From contig NZ_AVFK01000009.1 of NCBI RefSeq assembly GCF_000936425.1, positions 62,001 through 126,000 of the forward strand: a stretch of DNA of 64,000 nucleotides. The letters are read 5' to 3'. Positions 26,988 through 36,109 of this stretch are shown in pieces; within the stretch, counting starts at the first letter, position 1, and every line of letters begins with the position of its first letter. The translations under genes and the position numbers were made by a program. This DNA is from Skermanella aerolata KACC 11604 (GTDB lineage Bacteria; Pseudomonadota; Alphaproteobacteria; Azospirillales; Azospirillaceae). The notes beneath the pieces were generated by a model that made no database searches, was not told the DNA's origin, and worked only from the letters and a program-made list of their open reading frames with translations.

Positions 26988-28529
26988 TCAGCGCGCCGAC
27001 GGCAGCAGTCCTTCGTCCATGAAACGGTGCCAGACGCCGCCGGAGATCGTCCGGGATGCCGCTTCGATGTCCGGTGCGAAGTAGCGGTCGCGATCGTAGA
27101 ACGGCACATCACCGCGTACGATGCTCAGCGCGTCGCGCAGGCAGGGTGAGGTTTCCAGCGGGCGGTGGAAGTCGATGCCCTGGCAGGCGGACAGCAGCTC
27201 GATCGCGACGATACCCGTCGTGTTCTCCGCCATGTCGCCTAGCCGCCGTGCCGCATGGGTCGCCATGCTGACATGGTCCTCCTGGTTGGCGGAGGTCGGC
27301 AGGCTGTCGACGCTGGCGGGATGGGCAAGCAGCTTGTTTTCCGACGCCAATGCCGCCGCCGTCACCTGGACGATCATGAAGCCGGAATTGAGGCCGCCTT
27401 CCGCCACAAGGAAGGGCGGCAGCCCGCTGAGATGGGTATCCATCAGCAAGGCGATCCGGCGCTCCGACAGCGCGCCCGTCTCTGCCAGCACCAGCGCCAG
27501 CAGGTCCGACGCAAGGGCGACCGGTTCCGCATGGAAGTTGCCGCCGGACAGGATGTCGCCGCTCTCGGGGAAGACCAGCGGGTTGTCGGTGACGGCATTG
27601 GCCTCCCGCTCCAGCACTCCGGCAGCGAACCGCAGGTGGTCCAGGCAGGCACCCATCACCTGTGGCTGGCAGCGGAGCGAGTACGGATCCTGGACCCGTT
27701 CGTCGCCGGTCAGGTGCGACTGGCGGATGGCGCTGCCCGACAGCAGGCGCCGCAGCAGCCGGGCGATGTCGATCTGACCGGGCTGCCCGCGCAGCTCATG
27801 GATGCGGGGGTCGAACGGCACGTCGCTGCCCCGGGCGGCATCGACGGACAGCCCGCCGGCGACCAGGGCCGCCGCCATGCAGTCTTCCGCCGCGAACAAT
27901 CCCTGGAGCGCCAGTGCCGTCGAGACCTGGGTGCCGTTCAGCAGGGCAAGACCTTCCTTGGCCTCCAGCACCAGGGGCCGAAGGCCGGCGGCAGCCAGTC
28001 CTTCCGCTGCCGGAACGGTCCTGCCTCCGGCCGTGACCTCCCCTACCCCGATCAGCGCCGCCGTCAGGTGGGCCAGCGGCGCCAGATCGCCCGAGGCGCC
28101 GACGGAGCCCTTGGACGGGATCACCGGCAGAACGCCGTGGTTGACCAGATCCAGCAGCGACTCGATCACGACAGGCCTGACGCCGGAATGGCCGCGCGCC
28201 AGGCTGGCCGCCTTGAGGACAAGGATCAGGCGTACCGTGGCTTCGGACAAAGGCGCTCCCGTTCCGGCGGCATGGGAGAGCACCAGGCGCGACTGAAGTT
28301 CGCGCAGGCTGTCGTTCGGAATGCGCTTCCGGGCCAGCAGGCCGAATCCGGTATTGATGCCATAGGCGGCGTCGCCGCGCGCGATGACGTCGGCAACGGT
28401 CCTCGCCGCCGCTTCGACGGGCTTTTCCCAGCCGGGTTCAAGTACCACCGACAAAGTGGATGAGCGGGCGATGCGCCGCAGGAGGGACAGTGTCAGCCCG
28501 GCCGGCCGGATATGCTGAAGTTCGCTCAT
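26988..28529 (-). CDS. hutH: Histidine ammonia-lyase
   Basis: A 513-residue aromatic amino acid lyase. The MIO cofactor forms from ASG in GASGDLAPL; the tyrosine of AYGINTGFG and the Ser-His pair in [10 protein letters not shown] are those of histidine-specific enzymes, while tyrosine and phenylalanine lyases differ at these positions. [14 protein letters not shown] and NPLVF are also conserved. It deaminates histidine to urocanate. No hutU, hutI or hutG is present in the window, so it is separated from the rest of the pathway or belongs to another route. Confidence 0.92.
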   Translation of the reverse strand: MSELQHIRPAGLTLSLLRRIARSSTLSVVLEPGWEKPVEAAARTVADVIARGDAAYGINTGFGLLARKRIPNDSLRELQSRLVLSHAAGTGAPLSEATVRLILVLKAASLARGHSGVRPVVIESLLDLVNHGVLPVIPSKGSVGASGDLAPLAHLTAALIGVGEVTAGGRTVPAAEGLAAAGLRPLVLEAKEGLALLNGTQVSTALALQGLFAAEDCMAAALVAGGLSVDAARGSDVPFDPRIHELRGQPGQIDIARLLRRLLSGSAIRQSHLTGDERVQDPYSLRCQPQVMGACLDHLRFAAGVLEREANAVTDNPLVFPESGDILSGGNFHAEPVALASDLLALVLAETGALSERRIALLMDTHLSGLPPFLVAEGGLNSGFMIVQVTAAALASENKLLAHPASVDSLPTSANQEDHVSMATHAARRLGDMAENTTGIVAIELLSACQGIDFHRPLETSPCLRDALSIVRGDVPFYDRDRYFAPDIEAASRTISGGVWHRFMDEGLLPSAR

Positions 28530-28600
28530 GCTTCGGTGCTCCCCCAGGATTGAGTCCCGGCCCCGGATCGAGCCCCGGCGCGAGCGGCGGACCGTAGCGG

Positions 28601-29005
28601 TCAGGCACCCAGGCGGCGGACGGCGAGATCCAGCGCGATGCGCAATTGTACCGCCGAATAAGGCTTCTGCACAAAGCCCAGAGGATACGTGGATGTGATC
28701 CGGCTCATGGTCTGGTGATCGGTATAGGCCGAAAGATAGACCGACCGGATGCCGAACTCCGCCCTCAACCGCCGGGCGGTATCTATGCCGTCCGTCGGAC
28801 CGCGCAGCCGGATATCCATCAAGGCCAGTTCCGGCTTGGTGCGGCCGGCAAGTGCCAGCGCTTCCGGTTCGGACGCGGCCACACCGCAGACTTCGTAGCC
28901 CAATTCGTCCAGAGTGCAGCGAATGCCCAACGCCACCAGGGCGTCGTCCTCGACGATCATGATTCGAATCCGCTTGGCTTTCGCAGGTTCCGAATTTTCA
29001 ATCAT
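28601..29005 (-). CDS. Stand-alone response regulator receiver protein
   Basis: A 134-residue CheY-like receiver domain only. The acidic pocket VEDD, the phosphorylatable Asp in [14 protein letters not shown], the Ser/Thr position in YLSAYTD and the lysine in FVQKPYS are all present. No output domain and no adjacent histidine kinase, so it receives phosphate from elsewhere. ATG 29005 is used; a GTG at 29023 would add six residues. It sits 71 bp before hutH in the same direction. Confidence 0.9.
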   Translation of the reverse strand: MIENSEPAKAKRIRIMIVEDDALVALGIRCTLDELGYEVCGVAASEPEALALAGRTKPELALMDIRLRGPTDGIDTARRLRAEFGIRSVYLSAYTDHQTMSRITSTYPLGFVQKPYSAVQLRIALDLAVRRLGA

Positions 29006-29506
29006 CAGGGTCTCGCGTGGCACATTCCTGAATATTCAAAGCCTGAGTAATGCAGGCCTCCATGGTCCGGCATGGATCGGAACCGGTTTCGGTGAGCAGA
29101 CGCCAATCCGGCATTTCAAACAACATGTCGACCCGCAAGTCGCCGCCTGAGCATAATTTTCCGGTATTTCTTCGGCATATTTCACAGAGTCGCTACGGTG
29201 ATGAATCATATCGGAAGTGGTTGGGCGGATACCTCGCAACCCGAGATTATAACGAATTTTGAGTGAGGCAAGACGTATCACCATTTCGGCGGGACAGGGC
29301 GCGAAATATAAATCCTGGCCGGTAGGATATGACCCTTCATCCTCGGTCTCTCGCCTTTCGATACATTTTAAGTTGCTTGCCAAAGGTCCTATGCTGAGTC
29401 TTAACCTTTGGTGGAAGGGCAACGAGCCAAGCCACTGAAATGGAATTCTTAATTTATTAACCAATGGTGCCTAATGGTGGTACAGCAGTGCCCTCCAGGA
29501 ACCATC
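29006..29506. other. 500-bp intergenic region between response regulator and D,D-carboxypeptidase genes
   Basis: AT-richer than its neighbours and without a supported gene. It contains an 8-bp perfect inverted repeat, CCAAAGGT (29380-29387) and ACCTTTGG (29404-29411), about 100 bp before the carboxypeptidase start, and a TATAAT on the minus strand at 29246-29251 that points to the response regulator but lacks a well-spaced -35. Confidence 0.45.
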
Positions 29507-30730
29507 ATGTTTCGCCGTACAAACATTATGCTCTCGCGCATCACATTGTTCGCAGCGTTCGCCTGCGCCCTGATGTTCTTCACCACGGCGGCGCGCGCCG
29601 CGCCGCCCTACGCGGAATTCCTGCTCGACCCCGCCACGGGTGCGGTCCTGCACGCGGTCAACGCCGATTCCCCGACCCAGCCGGCGTCGCTGACCAAGAT
29701 GATGACCCTGTTCCTGGCATTCGACGCCCTGGACAAGGGCGATCTGGTGCTCGACCAGATGATCCCCGTGTCACGGCGCGCGCAGAACATGGCGCCGTCC
29801 AAGCTCGGCCTCGTGGCCGGCACGTCGATCCGGGTCGAGGACGCGATCCTGGGACTGGTCACCCGGTCCGCCAACGATGCCTCGGTCGTCCTGGCCGAAG
29901 CGATCGGCGGGACCGAAGAGCAGTTCGCCGAAATGATGACGATGAAGGCGCGGATGCTGGGCATGCGCAATACGAGCTTTCACAATGCTTCCGGCTTGCC
30001 CAACAGCCGGCAGATCACGACGGCGCGCGACATCGCGGCGCTTTCCCAGGCGCTCATCAAGGGCCATGCCCGGCACTATCCGTATTTCAGCCGCACCAGC
30101 TTCACCTATAATGGCGCTCCGGTTCAGACGCACAACCGCCTGATGAGCCGGTACGACGGCATGGACGGCATCAAGACCGGCTTCGTCAATGCCTCGGGCT
30201 TCAATCTGGCGGGAACGGCAGTTCGCAACGGCCGCCGGCTGATCGCCGTCGTGCTGGGCGGCCGGACCTCCAAGGAGCGCGACAACCGTGTCGCCGCCTT
30301 GCTCGACCATGGTTTCGGCGTCGCCCCGCTCCGGCCGAACGTCTCCACCATCGAAGTCGCGGCGGCGGTCCCCGCGGTCCGGTCGGCGATCAAGGCCGCG
30401 GTGCAGCCGCCGGTCCGTCAACAGGCGCAGAAGCCGCTCCGCGAACAGCCGAAGCCGGTCGCCAAGACCAAGGCGGCACCGGCCAAGCCGGGTTCCTGGA
30501 CGATCCAGGTGGGCAGCTTCAAGAGCCAGAAGGCCGGACAGGCCGGGCTGGACACGACCGGCAAGGTCATCCCAGCACAGTTGAAGGGTGCGGGCAGCAC
30601 GGTGGTGAAGGGCAGGAACGGCTCTTTCCAGGCGCGCTTCACGGGCTTGACCAAGACTGCCGCCGAACAGGCGTGTTCCCGCCTGGAAGCCAAAGGTCAG
30701 GATTGCCTGGTGCTGGCGCCTCGCAACTGA
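29507..30730 (+). CDS. D-alanyl-D-alanine carboxypeptidase with C-terminal SPOR domain
   Basis: A 407-residue secreted penicillin-binding protein of the DacA/S11 type. A signal peptide covers residues 1-31 (cut near AARAAPP). The serine peptidase motifs are S61-LTK64, S121-AN and K223-TG. A Pro/Lys-rich linker leads to a SPOR domain (about 335-407, beginning SWTIQVGSFKSQKAG) that binds denuded septal peptidoglycan. It trims pentapeptide side chains in the periplasm, probably at division sites. AGGA precedes ATG 29507 by six bases. Confidence 0.94.
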   Translation: MFRRTNIMLSRITLFAAFACALMFFTTAARAAPPYAEFLLDPATGAVLHAVNADSPTQPASLTKMMTLFLAFDALDKGDLVLDQMIPVSRRAQNMAPSKLGLVAGTSIRVEDAILGLVTRSANDASVVLAEAIGGTEEQFAEMMTMKARMLGMRNTSFHNASGLPNSRQITTARDIAALSQALIKGHARHYPYFSRTSFTYNGAPVQTHNRLMSRYDGMDGIKTGFVNASGFNLAGTAVRNGRRLIAVVLGGRTSKERDNRVAALLDHGFGVAPLRPNVSTIEVAAAVPAVRSAIKAAVQPPVRQQAQKPLREQPKPVAKTKAAPAKPGSWTIQVGSFKSQKAGQAGLDTTGKVIPAQLKGAGSTVVKGRNGSFQARFTGLTKTAAEQACSRLEAKGQDCLVLAPRN

Positions 30731-30754
30731 GCCTTCTCCCCTGACAGGGCCTGC

Positions 30755-30791
30755 AAAGGGCCGGGTGCCCCAGCGGCACCCGGCCCTTTTT
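30755..30791. terminator. Bidirectional intrinsic terminator
   Basis: A perfect 12-bp stem (GGGCCGGGTGCC / GGCACCCGGCCC) with a CCAGC loop, flanked by AAA on the left and TTTTT on the right. It separates the convergent carboxypeptidase and TerB-like genes and can serve both. Confidence 0.9.
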
Positions 30792-30794
30792 GCG

Positions 30795-31244
30795 TCACAG
30801 CCCGAAGGTACGCGAATCCAGATCCAGGATCCTGGCCACTTCCAGGGCCGCGTCGCGCTCCGGCGGTGTCAGGTCGCCGTCATGGCAGGCGCGGGCGACA
30901 TGCAGGGCGGCGTTCAGCACGGTGGCTTTCTGATCGTCCGGCGCATCGGACGCAAAATCGGCGAGTACCGCCAGGGCCCGGTCATGGCCGTACTCCGCGT
31001 CGCGGTCGAAGTTCGACATATGCAGGCCGACGACGCGATGGATATCGTCGGCCGTAGCCGGATCGCCCATCAGGCATTTCAGCGCCTCGTCGTCGATTTC
31101 CTTAAGTTCCTTGGGTTCCACCGCCCCGTCGGCGAAAGCGATCATCGCGCCCGCCGCGATCACCGCCGGCACGAGAGCCGGCAGCGCATCGGCTTCGATA
31201 TCGATGTCGCCGAGATGGCTCACCAAGCTGTCGATGAATGACAT
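30795..31244 (-). CDS. TerB-like tellurite-resistance domain protein
   Basis: A 149-residue helical protein with the acidic TerB-like layout: AAGAMIAFADGAVEPKELKE at about 32-51 and ARACHDGDLTPPERDAALEV near the end, two DG..(E/T)P.E repeats like those that bind metal in TerB. No signal peptide. GGGGAACG precedes ATG 31244. Function is likely stress related but unproved. It is downstream of the PIN toxin gene on the same strand. Confidence 0.78.
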   Translation of the reverse strand: MSFIDSLVSHLGDIDIEADALPALVPAVIAAGAMIAFADGAVEPKELKEIDDEALKCLMGDPATADDIHRVVGLHMSNFDRDAEYGHDRALAVLADFASDAPDDQKATVLNAALHVARACHDGDLTPPERDAALEVARILDLDSRTFGL

Positions 31245-31302
31245 GATCGTTCCCCTGCCCTGAATTACGGTGCCGTCGGCGGCATCCTGACCGCTATCCG
31301 CG

Positions 31303-31752
31303 TCATGCTGCCGGTGATTGCCGGCCACCAGTCATGGTTAGAAGCTCGCGGGCGGTCAATACCACGATCGGCAGTTCATCCCGGCAGGACAGCAGATGCG
31401 CGTCAGCGCTTACTACGACGGCACCGGCCGCGGCAGCCAGTGCGGCGAACTTGCGGTCTTCCGGGTCTTCGATCCGGCTGAACCGATCCGGTCTCGTCTC
31501 GCCCCGGTATTCCCCCGCGGAGTCGAACAGACCTCGAAACCCTTCCCAGTCAAGGCGCGGGATGCGCCGAAGCACGGCCTCGTTTTCCCGCCGCGTCTCC
31601 TCGTTCCAGACCAGACGGAAGTCTCCGCGGCGGACCACCTCGACAAGCCTGCCGGCGGCGCTCGTAGCTCTGAACCCGGCGGCGACGAGGACATTCGTAT
31701 CGAGGATCACGCGCGGCGGAGCGATGACTTCGGCATCGGTCACCGCGAGCAC
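31303..31752 (-). CDS. PIN-domain ribonuclease, probable toxin
   Basis: A 149-residue PIN protein. Acidic active-site residues lie in VILDTNVLV (D18), WNEETRREN, EDPEDRKFAALA and SADAHLL. PIN toxins (VapC and the COG1569 group) cut RNA with Mg2+. Its first 13 bases overlap the end of an upstream small gene that looks like its antitoxin, the usual antitoxin-then-toxin order. A short N-terminal extension (LAVTDAEVIAPPR) is present. The RNA target is unknown. Confidence 0.85.
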   Translation of the reverse strand: MLAVTDAEVIAPPRVILDTNVLVAAGFRATSAAGRLVEVVRRGDFRLVWNEETRRENEAVLRRIPRLDWEGFRGLFDSAGEYRGETRPDRFSRIEDPEDRKFAALAAAAGAVVVSADAHLLSCRDELPIVVLTARELLTMTGGRQSPAA

Positions 31753-32018
31753 GGCTCCATCACGGGTTTGCTCTTGTTGTGACCGCTCCCGTGTGGACGG
31801 TGGACTCCGGCTCCATGATGAGGACGATCATGATTGTGGTTGTGGCTATGTCCGTGGCCGGCATGATCGTCACTGTGGATCCTGAGCTTGCGTTCCGCCG
31901 CCTCCCTGAAGGCATGCTTGACCGACTCCGGCCGCCTGACCCAGGCTACGCCCGTCCGGTCGCTTTCCTCATAAAGCCTTTGCGCCAGTTCCTCGCGCAG
32001 CTTGACATCGATTCTCAT
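31740..32018 (-). CDS. Putative antitoxin with histidine-rich tail
   Basis: A 92-residue protein. Residues 1-46 (MRIDVKLREELAQRLYEESD ... FREAAERKL) look like a ribbon-helix-helix type DNA-binding antitoxin: a short strand, then two helices. Residues 48-80 contain twelve histidines within 33 residues (for example HGHSHNHNHD), a likely metal-binding tail not usual in antitoxins. AAGGAGACGGACGCG precedes ATG 32018. The gene overlaps the PIN gene by 13 bp. The divergent gene 340 bp away is DUF305 with a copper-type promoter, so a metal link is possible. Confidence 0.65.
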   Translation of the reverse strand: MRIDVKLREELAQRLYEESDRTGVAWVRRPESVKHAFREAAERKLRIHSDDHAGHGHSHNHNHDRPHHGAGVHRPHGSGHNKSKPVMEPCSR

Positions 32019-32280
32019 CGCGTCCGTCTCCTTGCACTTGGCCAACACAGGGGCAACACGTGCCCGATGACGCCGTTGCGTCCCAAGCGGTCACCCATGC
32101 GATTTCGAGGCATGTTGTCCCAGTACCGCAGAACCGATCCTTGAAGGATGGTTTCGTCGTCCAGGATACGCCACTGATGTAGGTGCCGGGACATCGGCGA
32201 TCAGGCTGACCGCGCAATTTCCCAGGCGGTGTGATCGCAGAGTCCCATAAGCGCCCGTTCCATCCGGAGCGGTCGACATA

Positions 32281-32311
32281 TTGACCTTCCAGCCGCGGAA
32301 AGGTTTAGCCT
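32281..32311 (+). promoter_or_regulatory. CueR/HmrR-like copper-responsive promoter for the DUF305 gene
   Basis: TTGACC at 32281-32286 and TAGCCT at 32306-32311 are separated by 19 bases, the overlong spacing of MerR-family promoters. A 19-bp dyad at 32285-32303, CCTTCCAGCCGCGGAAAGG, fills the spacer with 7 of 9 pairs matching. This closely resembles the known CueR operator of copA, which runs ACCTTCC...GGAAGGT with the same spacing. No MerR-type gene lies nearby. The rest of the 32019-32357 gap shows nothing else. Confidence 0.72.
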
Positions 32312-32357
32312 CATGCCCGCGCAAGCTCCTTTGCGGCAGTTCCGGAGATCGACGACC

Positions 32358-32738
32358 ATGAAACCACTGGCAAGCATTCCCGTCCTGGCGGCACTCCTTG
32401 GATGCACGGTCCTGGCAGGACCGGCTTTCGCCCAGCAGGCTCCCGCGATGGACCATTCGGCTCATGAAATGCCGGCTTCGGGCAATCCGGTGATCGACGA
32501 GTTCCGCATGGCCAACGAGAAGATGCACAAGGACATGGGCGTCGCCCTGAGCGGCGATGCGGACCGCGACTTCGCCCTGAGCATGATCCCGCACCATCAG
32601 GGCGCCATCGAAATGGCGCGGATCGCGCTGAAGCATGGCAAGGACCCGGAGATCCGAAAACTGGCTGAAGACGTCGTCAGCGCCCAGGAAGGTGAAATCG
32701 CGCAGCTCAAGGAATGGCTGGCCCGTCACCCCAAATAG
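32358..32738 (+). CDS. DUF305 family secreted metal-response protein
   Basis: A 126-residue periplasmic protein. A signal peptide ends near AFAQQ (about residue 26). The DUF305 core has FRMANEKMHKDMGVALSGDA, then DFALSMIPHHQGAIEMARIA, with the MIPHHQGAIxMA motif whose His and Met residues could bind copper; the cyanobacterial CopM protein of this family binds copper. The ferritin-like helical fold is predicted. It stands 47 bp behind a CueR-like promoter, so it is probably induced by copper and acts in periplasmic copper handling. Confidence 0.88.
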   Translation: MKPLASIPVLAALLGCTVLAGPAFAQQAPAMDHSAHEMPASGNPVIDEFRMANEKMHKDMGVALSGDADRDFALSMIPHHQGAIEMARIALKHGKDPEIRKLAEDVVSAQEGEIAQLKEWLARHPK

Positions 32739-32744
32739 GGCCGG

Positions 32745-33713
32745 TCAGACCCGGTGCTTCCCCGGGTGTGCCTGCTCCTCCGCTGCCTCCGCGGAGGAAG
32801 CGCCAGCGGGCCGTGACAGCAAGCCATCGTCGTCCCAGGCATCGTCGGCATCGTTGTCGTCACGCTGGGCGAACAGCAGTGCGTTGGAATGTGCCGGCGC
32901 CTGGAACGGATCGGGTGCCGCGTCCTCGAGCTGTGCGAATCTCTCCTGATCCGCCGCCATGCGCTTGGTCAGCCGGTTGACGACTTCCAGGGCGCTCAAG
33001 GCGTGGCCCTGCTTGTCGTGGAACAGGTTCCGGTTGGCGGCGGCGGCCGACGGCAGCACGTCACGGGCGGCGGTGCCCGGCGTCTTTTCGGACGCGCTGA
33101 TCAGGCGGGCAGCTCCGCTCGGTCCCATGATGTATGCGATCCGCCCTTCTATCGTGGACGCGGGTCGCCCGAGCATCTTGCCCAAGCGCTCCTTGCCTTC
33201 GCCGAGATAACGGGCGGCCATGCCCGCGGAAATATTGGGATCTTCCCGCAATGCAAGGATCTGCTTCCGCAACGCCGGATCGCGCACGGTCGGGACGCCC
33301 TTCACGACCGTGATCTTCTCGGCCGTATCCCCAAGCCCGAATGCGGAACCATGGCGGCGGACAAGGTCGAGCCAAGTCCGCTCGATGAACTGGAAAGGTC
33401 CCGTCGCCGTGCTCTTGCGGTTGCGTGCCTTGACGTCCAGCCCGCTTTCCTGCTGGGCCTGCGACAGAAGCGCCGCGAAGCTGTGACCCGACAGGCCCGC
33501 AACGGAGCGAATCGCCCCGATAACGGGCTCCTCCGAAGAGGCGGAAGAAGCGGCGGCCATGGGCTTGCGGCCAGGGACCGGATTGCTCGTCGCCTTCAGC
33601 GTCGAGGCGAAATCGGTGCCGGGCTTGCGGTCCGGTACCGGCGGCTGCCAGCTGGCGGCCGGCGTCACGGGCTTCTTGCCGGGAAGCGGCGTCAATCGCG
33701 GATCAGCGGCCAT
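32745..33713 (-). CDS. Lytic transglycosylase-like protein (SLT/lysozyme fold), no signal peptide
   Basis: A 322-residue protein. After a Pro/Lys-rich N-terminal 60 residues comes a lysozyme-like domain: LLSQAQQESGLDVKARNRKS with E89 as probable catalytic acid, then TATGPFQFIERTWL, the ATGPFQF pattern of transglycosylases. The second half is Ala-rich and ends acidic then basic. The absence of a signal peptide suggests export by a dedicated apparatus (flagellar or other) or a different role. It converges on the DUF305 gene with a 6-bp gap. Confidence 0.8.
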   Translation of the reverse strand: MAADPRLTPLPGKKPVTPAASWQPPVPDRKPGTDFASTLKATSNPVPGRKPMAAASSASSEEPVIGAIRSVAGLSGHSFAALLSQAQQESGLDVKARNRKSTATGPFQFIERTWLDLVRRHGSAFGLGDTAEKITVVKGVPTVRDPALRKQILALREDPNISAGMAARYLGEGKERLGKMLGRPASTIEGRIAYIMGPSGAARLISASEKTPGTAARDVLPSAAAANRNLFHDKQGHALSALEVVNRLTKRMAADQERFAQLEDAAPDPFQAPAHSNALLFAQRDDNDADDAWDDDGLLSRPAGASSAEAAEEQAHPGKHRV

Positions 33714-33979
33714 CGTTCAGCATCTGTTGGACATCATGTCTGCCAGACTAGTCTAAAGGGGTAAACAGTTCGTGAGAAGCACATTCACGCCCGCCCTGCA
33801 CCGATCCTCAGGTTTCCGGTTCCATGCGCGCGGCGAATTGGCACATCTAAAGTGGGAGGGCTTCAACCCGTCTGGCTAAAGCACCCGATCCAACATATAC
33901 CAGCGGTCAGGATTCCTGTTGCATTGCAGCATCGACGCGACGGGAGATCCGACATTTTCCCGACTGGTGAGAATCCCTC

Positions 33980-35998
33980 ATGAATGCTCTCTTTTCCCGC
34001 TTCAAGATCGGTTTCCGCATCTACTTCGGATTCGCGCTCGTCCTAGGTTTACTGGGCATCGTGGGAGGCTATGGCATTTACGAGCTGTCGGAGACGAAGA
34101 ACCATTTCGAGGAATATGGCTCGACGTCGGCCGACACCGGCCGGGTACTGACCATCAGCATGAACTTCGCGGAGCTTCGCCGGGCGGTGCTGCTGCATAT
34201 CAGCGACGGCGGAGCCGCTTCGTCCAGCTATGCCGAGCATGAGTTGGGGCTGATCGCCAGCGGCCTCGATCACATGCTGTCCGTCACGCAGGATCCCGCC
34301 AGCCGGGCGCGCCTCGAAAGGATGCTCCGGCTTGCCAAGGAATATGGCGATGGCTTCGCCAAGGTGAAGCGGGCTCGAAGCACTCGGGAATCGCTGGTCG
34401 AACAAAAGCTGAGGCCTGCGGGCGACAAGCTGGTTTCCAACCTGTCCAACCTGATCGCTGGCGCCACCGCCGAAGGCGAACTGGAACTTGCCGGTCTCGC
34501 AGGCGTGGCGCAGGAGCATTTCATGTATGCCCGGTTGAGCGCCACCCAGTTCCTGAGCGCTCCCGACACGGCCCTGGTGGAAGCGGTGACCAAGCGGATC
34601 GAGGCATTCAAGCCGGCGGCGGAACGGCTCGCCGCGTGGCTGGAGGAGCCGAGGCGGCAAGCCGCCGTCAAGGAAGCGCAGGAGCTTTCTGAAGTCTATC
34701 TCGCGACCTTTGCCGAGATGGCGGGCACGGCGCTGGAAATGAACCGCCTCGCCTTCGTTGCGATGCCCGAACTGGCGGCGGAGTTCGATGGCTTGGCGAA
34801 GGAGACGGTCCGGATGTGGACCACCACCCTGGAACAGACCGAGCGGGAAACGCTGAACCGCATCGACACGACGATCCAGGGAAGCATGGCGCTCAGCGCA
34901 TTGTCGCTCATCCTGGGCATGGCCCTCGCCTCGCTGATCGCACGCAGCATCGTGGCCCCCGTCAAGAACATGACCGGCACCATGACCCGCCTGGCCGCAG
35001 GCGACCGGAGCGTCGAGGTCGAGGGCCGCACCTTCGCCGACGAGGTCGGCGAGATGGCCCGCGCCGTCCAGATCTTCAAGGACAACGCGATCCGCACCGA
35101 AGCCCTTCAGGCGGAGCAGCAGTTTCAGGAACAGCGCTCGGTGGAAGAGCGGCGCAAGGCCATGCTGGATCTGGCCGACGACTTCGAAAACCACGTCAAC
35201 GGCGTGGTGACACATGTCGCGACGTCGTCGGGCGACATGACGGCCACCGCCACCACCATGTCCTCGGCGGCTCAACAAGCGACCCAGCAGGCCAACGCCG
35301 TCGCCAACGCCGCCGACCACGCTTCCTCCAACGTACAGACCGTGGCGGCGGCGGCCGAGGAACTGGCGGCTTCCATCGCGGAGATTGGCCGTCAGGTCGA
35401 GCAGTCTTCGCGGACGATCCAGCATGCCGTGGAAAAGGCCCGGCGCACCAACGAGATCGTCGGCAGCCTGTCGGACGCCGCGCAGAAGATCGGCGAAGTC
35501 GTGGGCCTGATCAACACGATCGCCGGCCAGACCAACCTGCTGGCGCTGAACGCGACGATCGAGGCGGCGCGCGCCGGCGATGCCGGCAAGGGCTTCGCGG
35601 TGGTGGCGAGCGAGGTCAAGAACCTCGCCAACCAGACGGCCAAGGCAACCGACGACATCTCGATGCAGATCGCCGCCGTGCAGGCGGCGACCGGCCAGGC
35701 CGTGGACGCGATCCAGGATATCCTGCACACCATCGACGAGGTCAGCAGCACGTCGGCCGCCATCGCCGCATCGGTCGAGCAGCAGCAGTCCGCCACCGGC
35801 GAGATCGCCCGCAATGTCGAGCAGGCCGCCGCCGGCACCAGCGAGGTTGCGGCCAACATCGCCGGCGTCACCGCCGCCGCCGACGCCTCGCGCGCAACCG
35901 CCGAGCAGGTCCTGCGTGAATCGTCGGAACTGACGCGCCAGTCCGGGGTCCTGCGGCAGGCGGTGGACGAGTTCATCACCAAGGTCCGCGTCGCCTGA
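33980..35998 (+). CDS. Methyl-accepting chemotaxis protein
   Basis: A 672-residue transmembrane chemoreceptor. TM1 is at about 12-33, TM2 at about 302-324, with a helical periplasmic ligand domain of some 265 residues between. HAMP follows (about 325-378), then the cytoplasmic coiled coil, whose hairpin tip carries [20 protein letters not shown] and [20 protein letters not shown], the CheA/CheW contact. No C-terminal CheR pentapeptide. The ligand is unknown. Start 33980 has only a weak GAGAA site. The upstream 266 bp contain AGACTAGTCT, a perfect palindrome at 33745-33754. Confidence 0.94.
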   Translation: MNALFSRFKIGFRIYFGFALVLGLLGIVGGYGIYELSETKNHFEEYGSTSADTGRVLTISMNFAELRRAVLLHISDGGAASSSYAEHELGLIASGLDHMLSVTQDPASRARLERMLRLAKEYGDGFAKVKRARSTRESLVEQKLRPAGDKLVSNLSNLIAGATAEGELELAGLAGVAQEHFMYARLSATQFLSAPDTALVEAVTKRIEAFKPAAERLAAWLEEPRRQAAVKEAQELSEVYLATFAEMAGTALEMNRLAFVAMPELAAEFDGLAKETVRMWTTTLEQTERETLNRIDTTIQGSMALSALSLILGMALASLIARSIVAPVKNMTGTMTRLAAGDRSVEVEGRTFADEVGEMARAVQIFKDNAIRTEALQAEQQFQEQRSVEERRKAMLDLADDFENHVNGVVTHVATSSGDMTATATTMSSAAQQATQQANAVANAADHASSNVQTVAAAAEELAASIAEIGRQVEQSSRTIQHAVEKARRTNEIVGSLSDAAQKIGEVVGLINTIAGQTNLLALNATIEAARAGDAGKGFAVVASEVKNLANQTAKATDDISMQIAAVQAATGQAVDAIQDILHTIDEVSSTSAAIAASVEQQQSATGEIARNVEQAAAGTSEVAANIAGVTAAADASRATAEQVLRESSELTRQSGVLRQAVDEFITKVRVA

Positions 35999-36045
35999 AC
36001 CGGGCGAGATCGGGAGCGGGACGTGAAAATTCCTGAGACTGTGGC

Positions 36046-36094
36046 GCGCTTCGTCTCCGATGGGGGTTAATCGCGGGAGACGAAGCACGCTTTT
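36046..36094 (+). terminator. Possible intrinsic terminator after the chemoreceptor gene
   Basis: GCGCTTCGTCTCC (36046-36058) pairs with GGAGACGAAGCACGC (36076-36090, two bases bulged), and TTTT follows. The loop is long (17 bases), so efficiency is uncertain. Confidence 0.55.
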
Positions 36095-36109
36095 CAGGGA
36101 GGAACCGCG

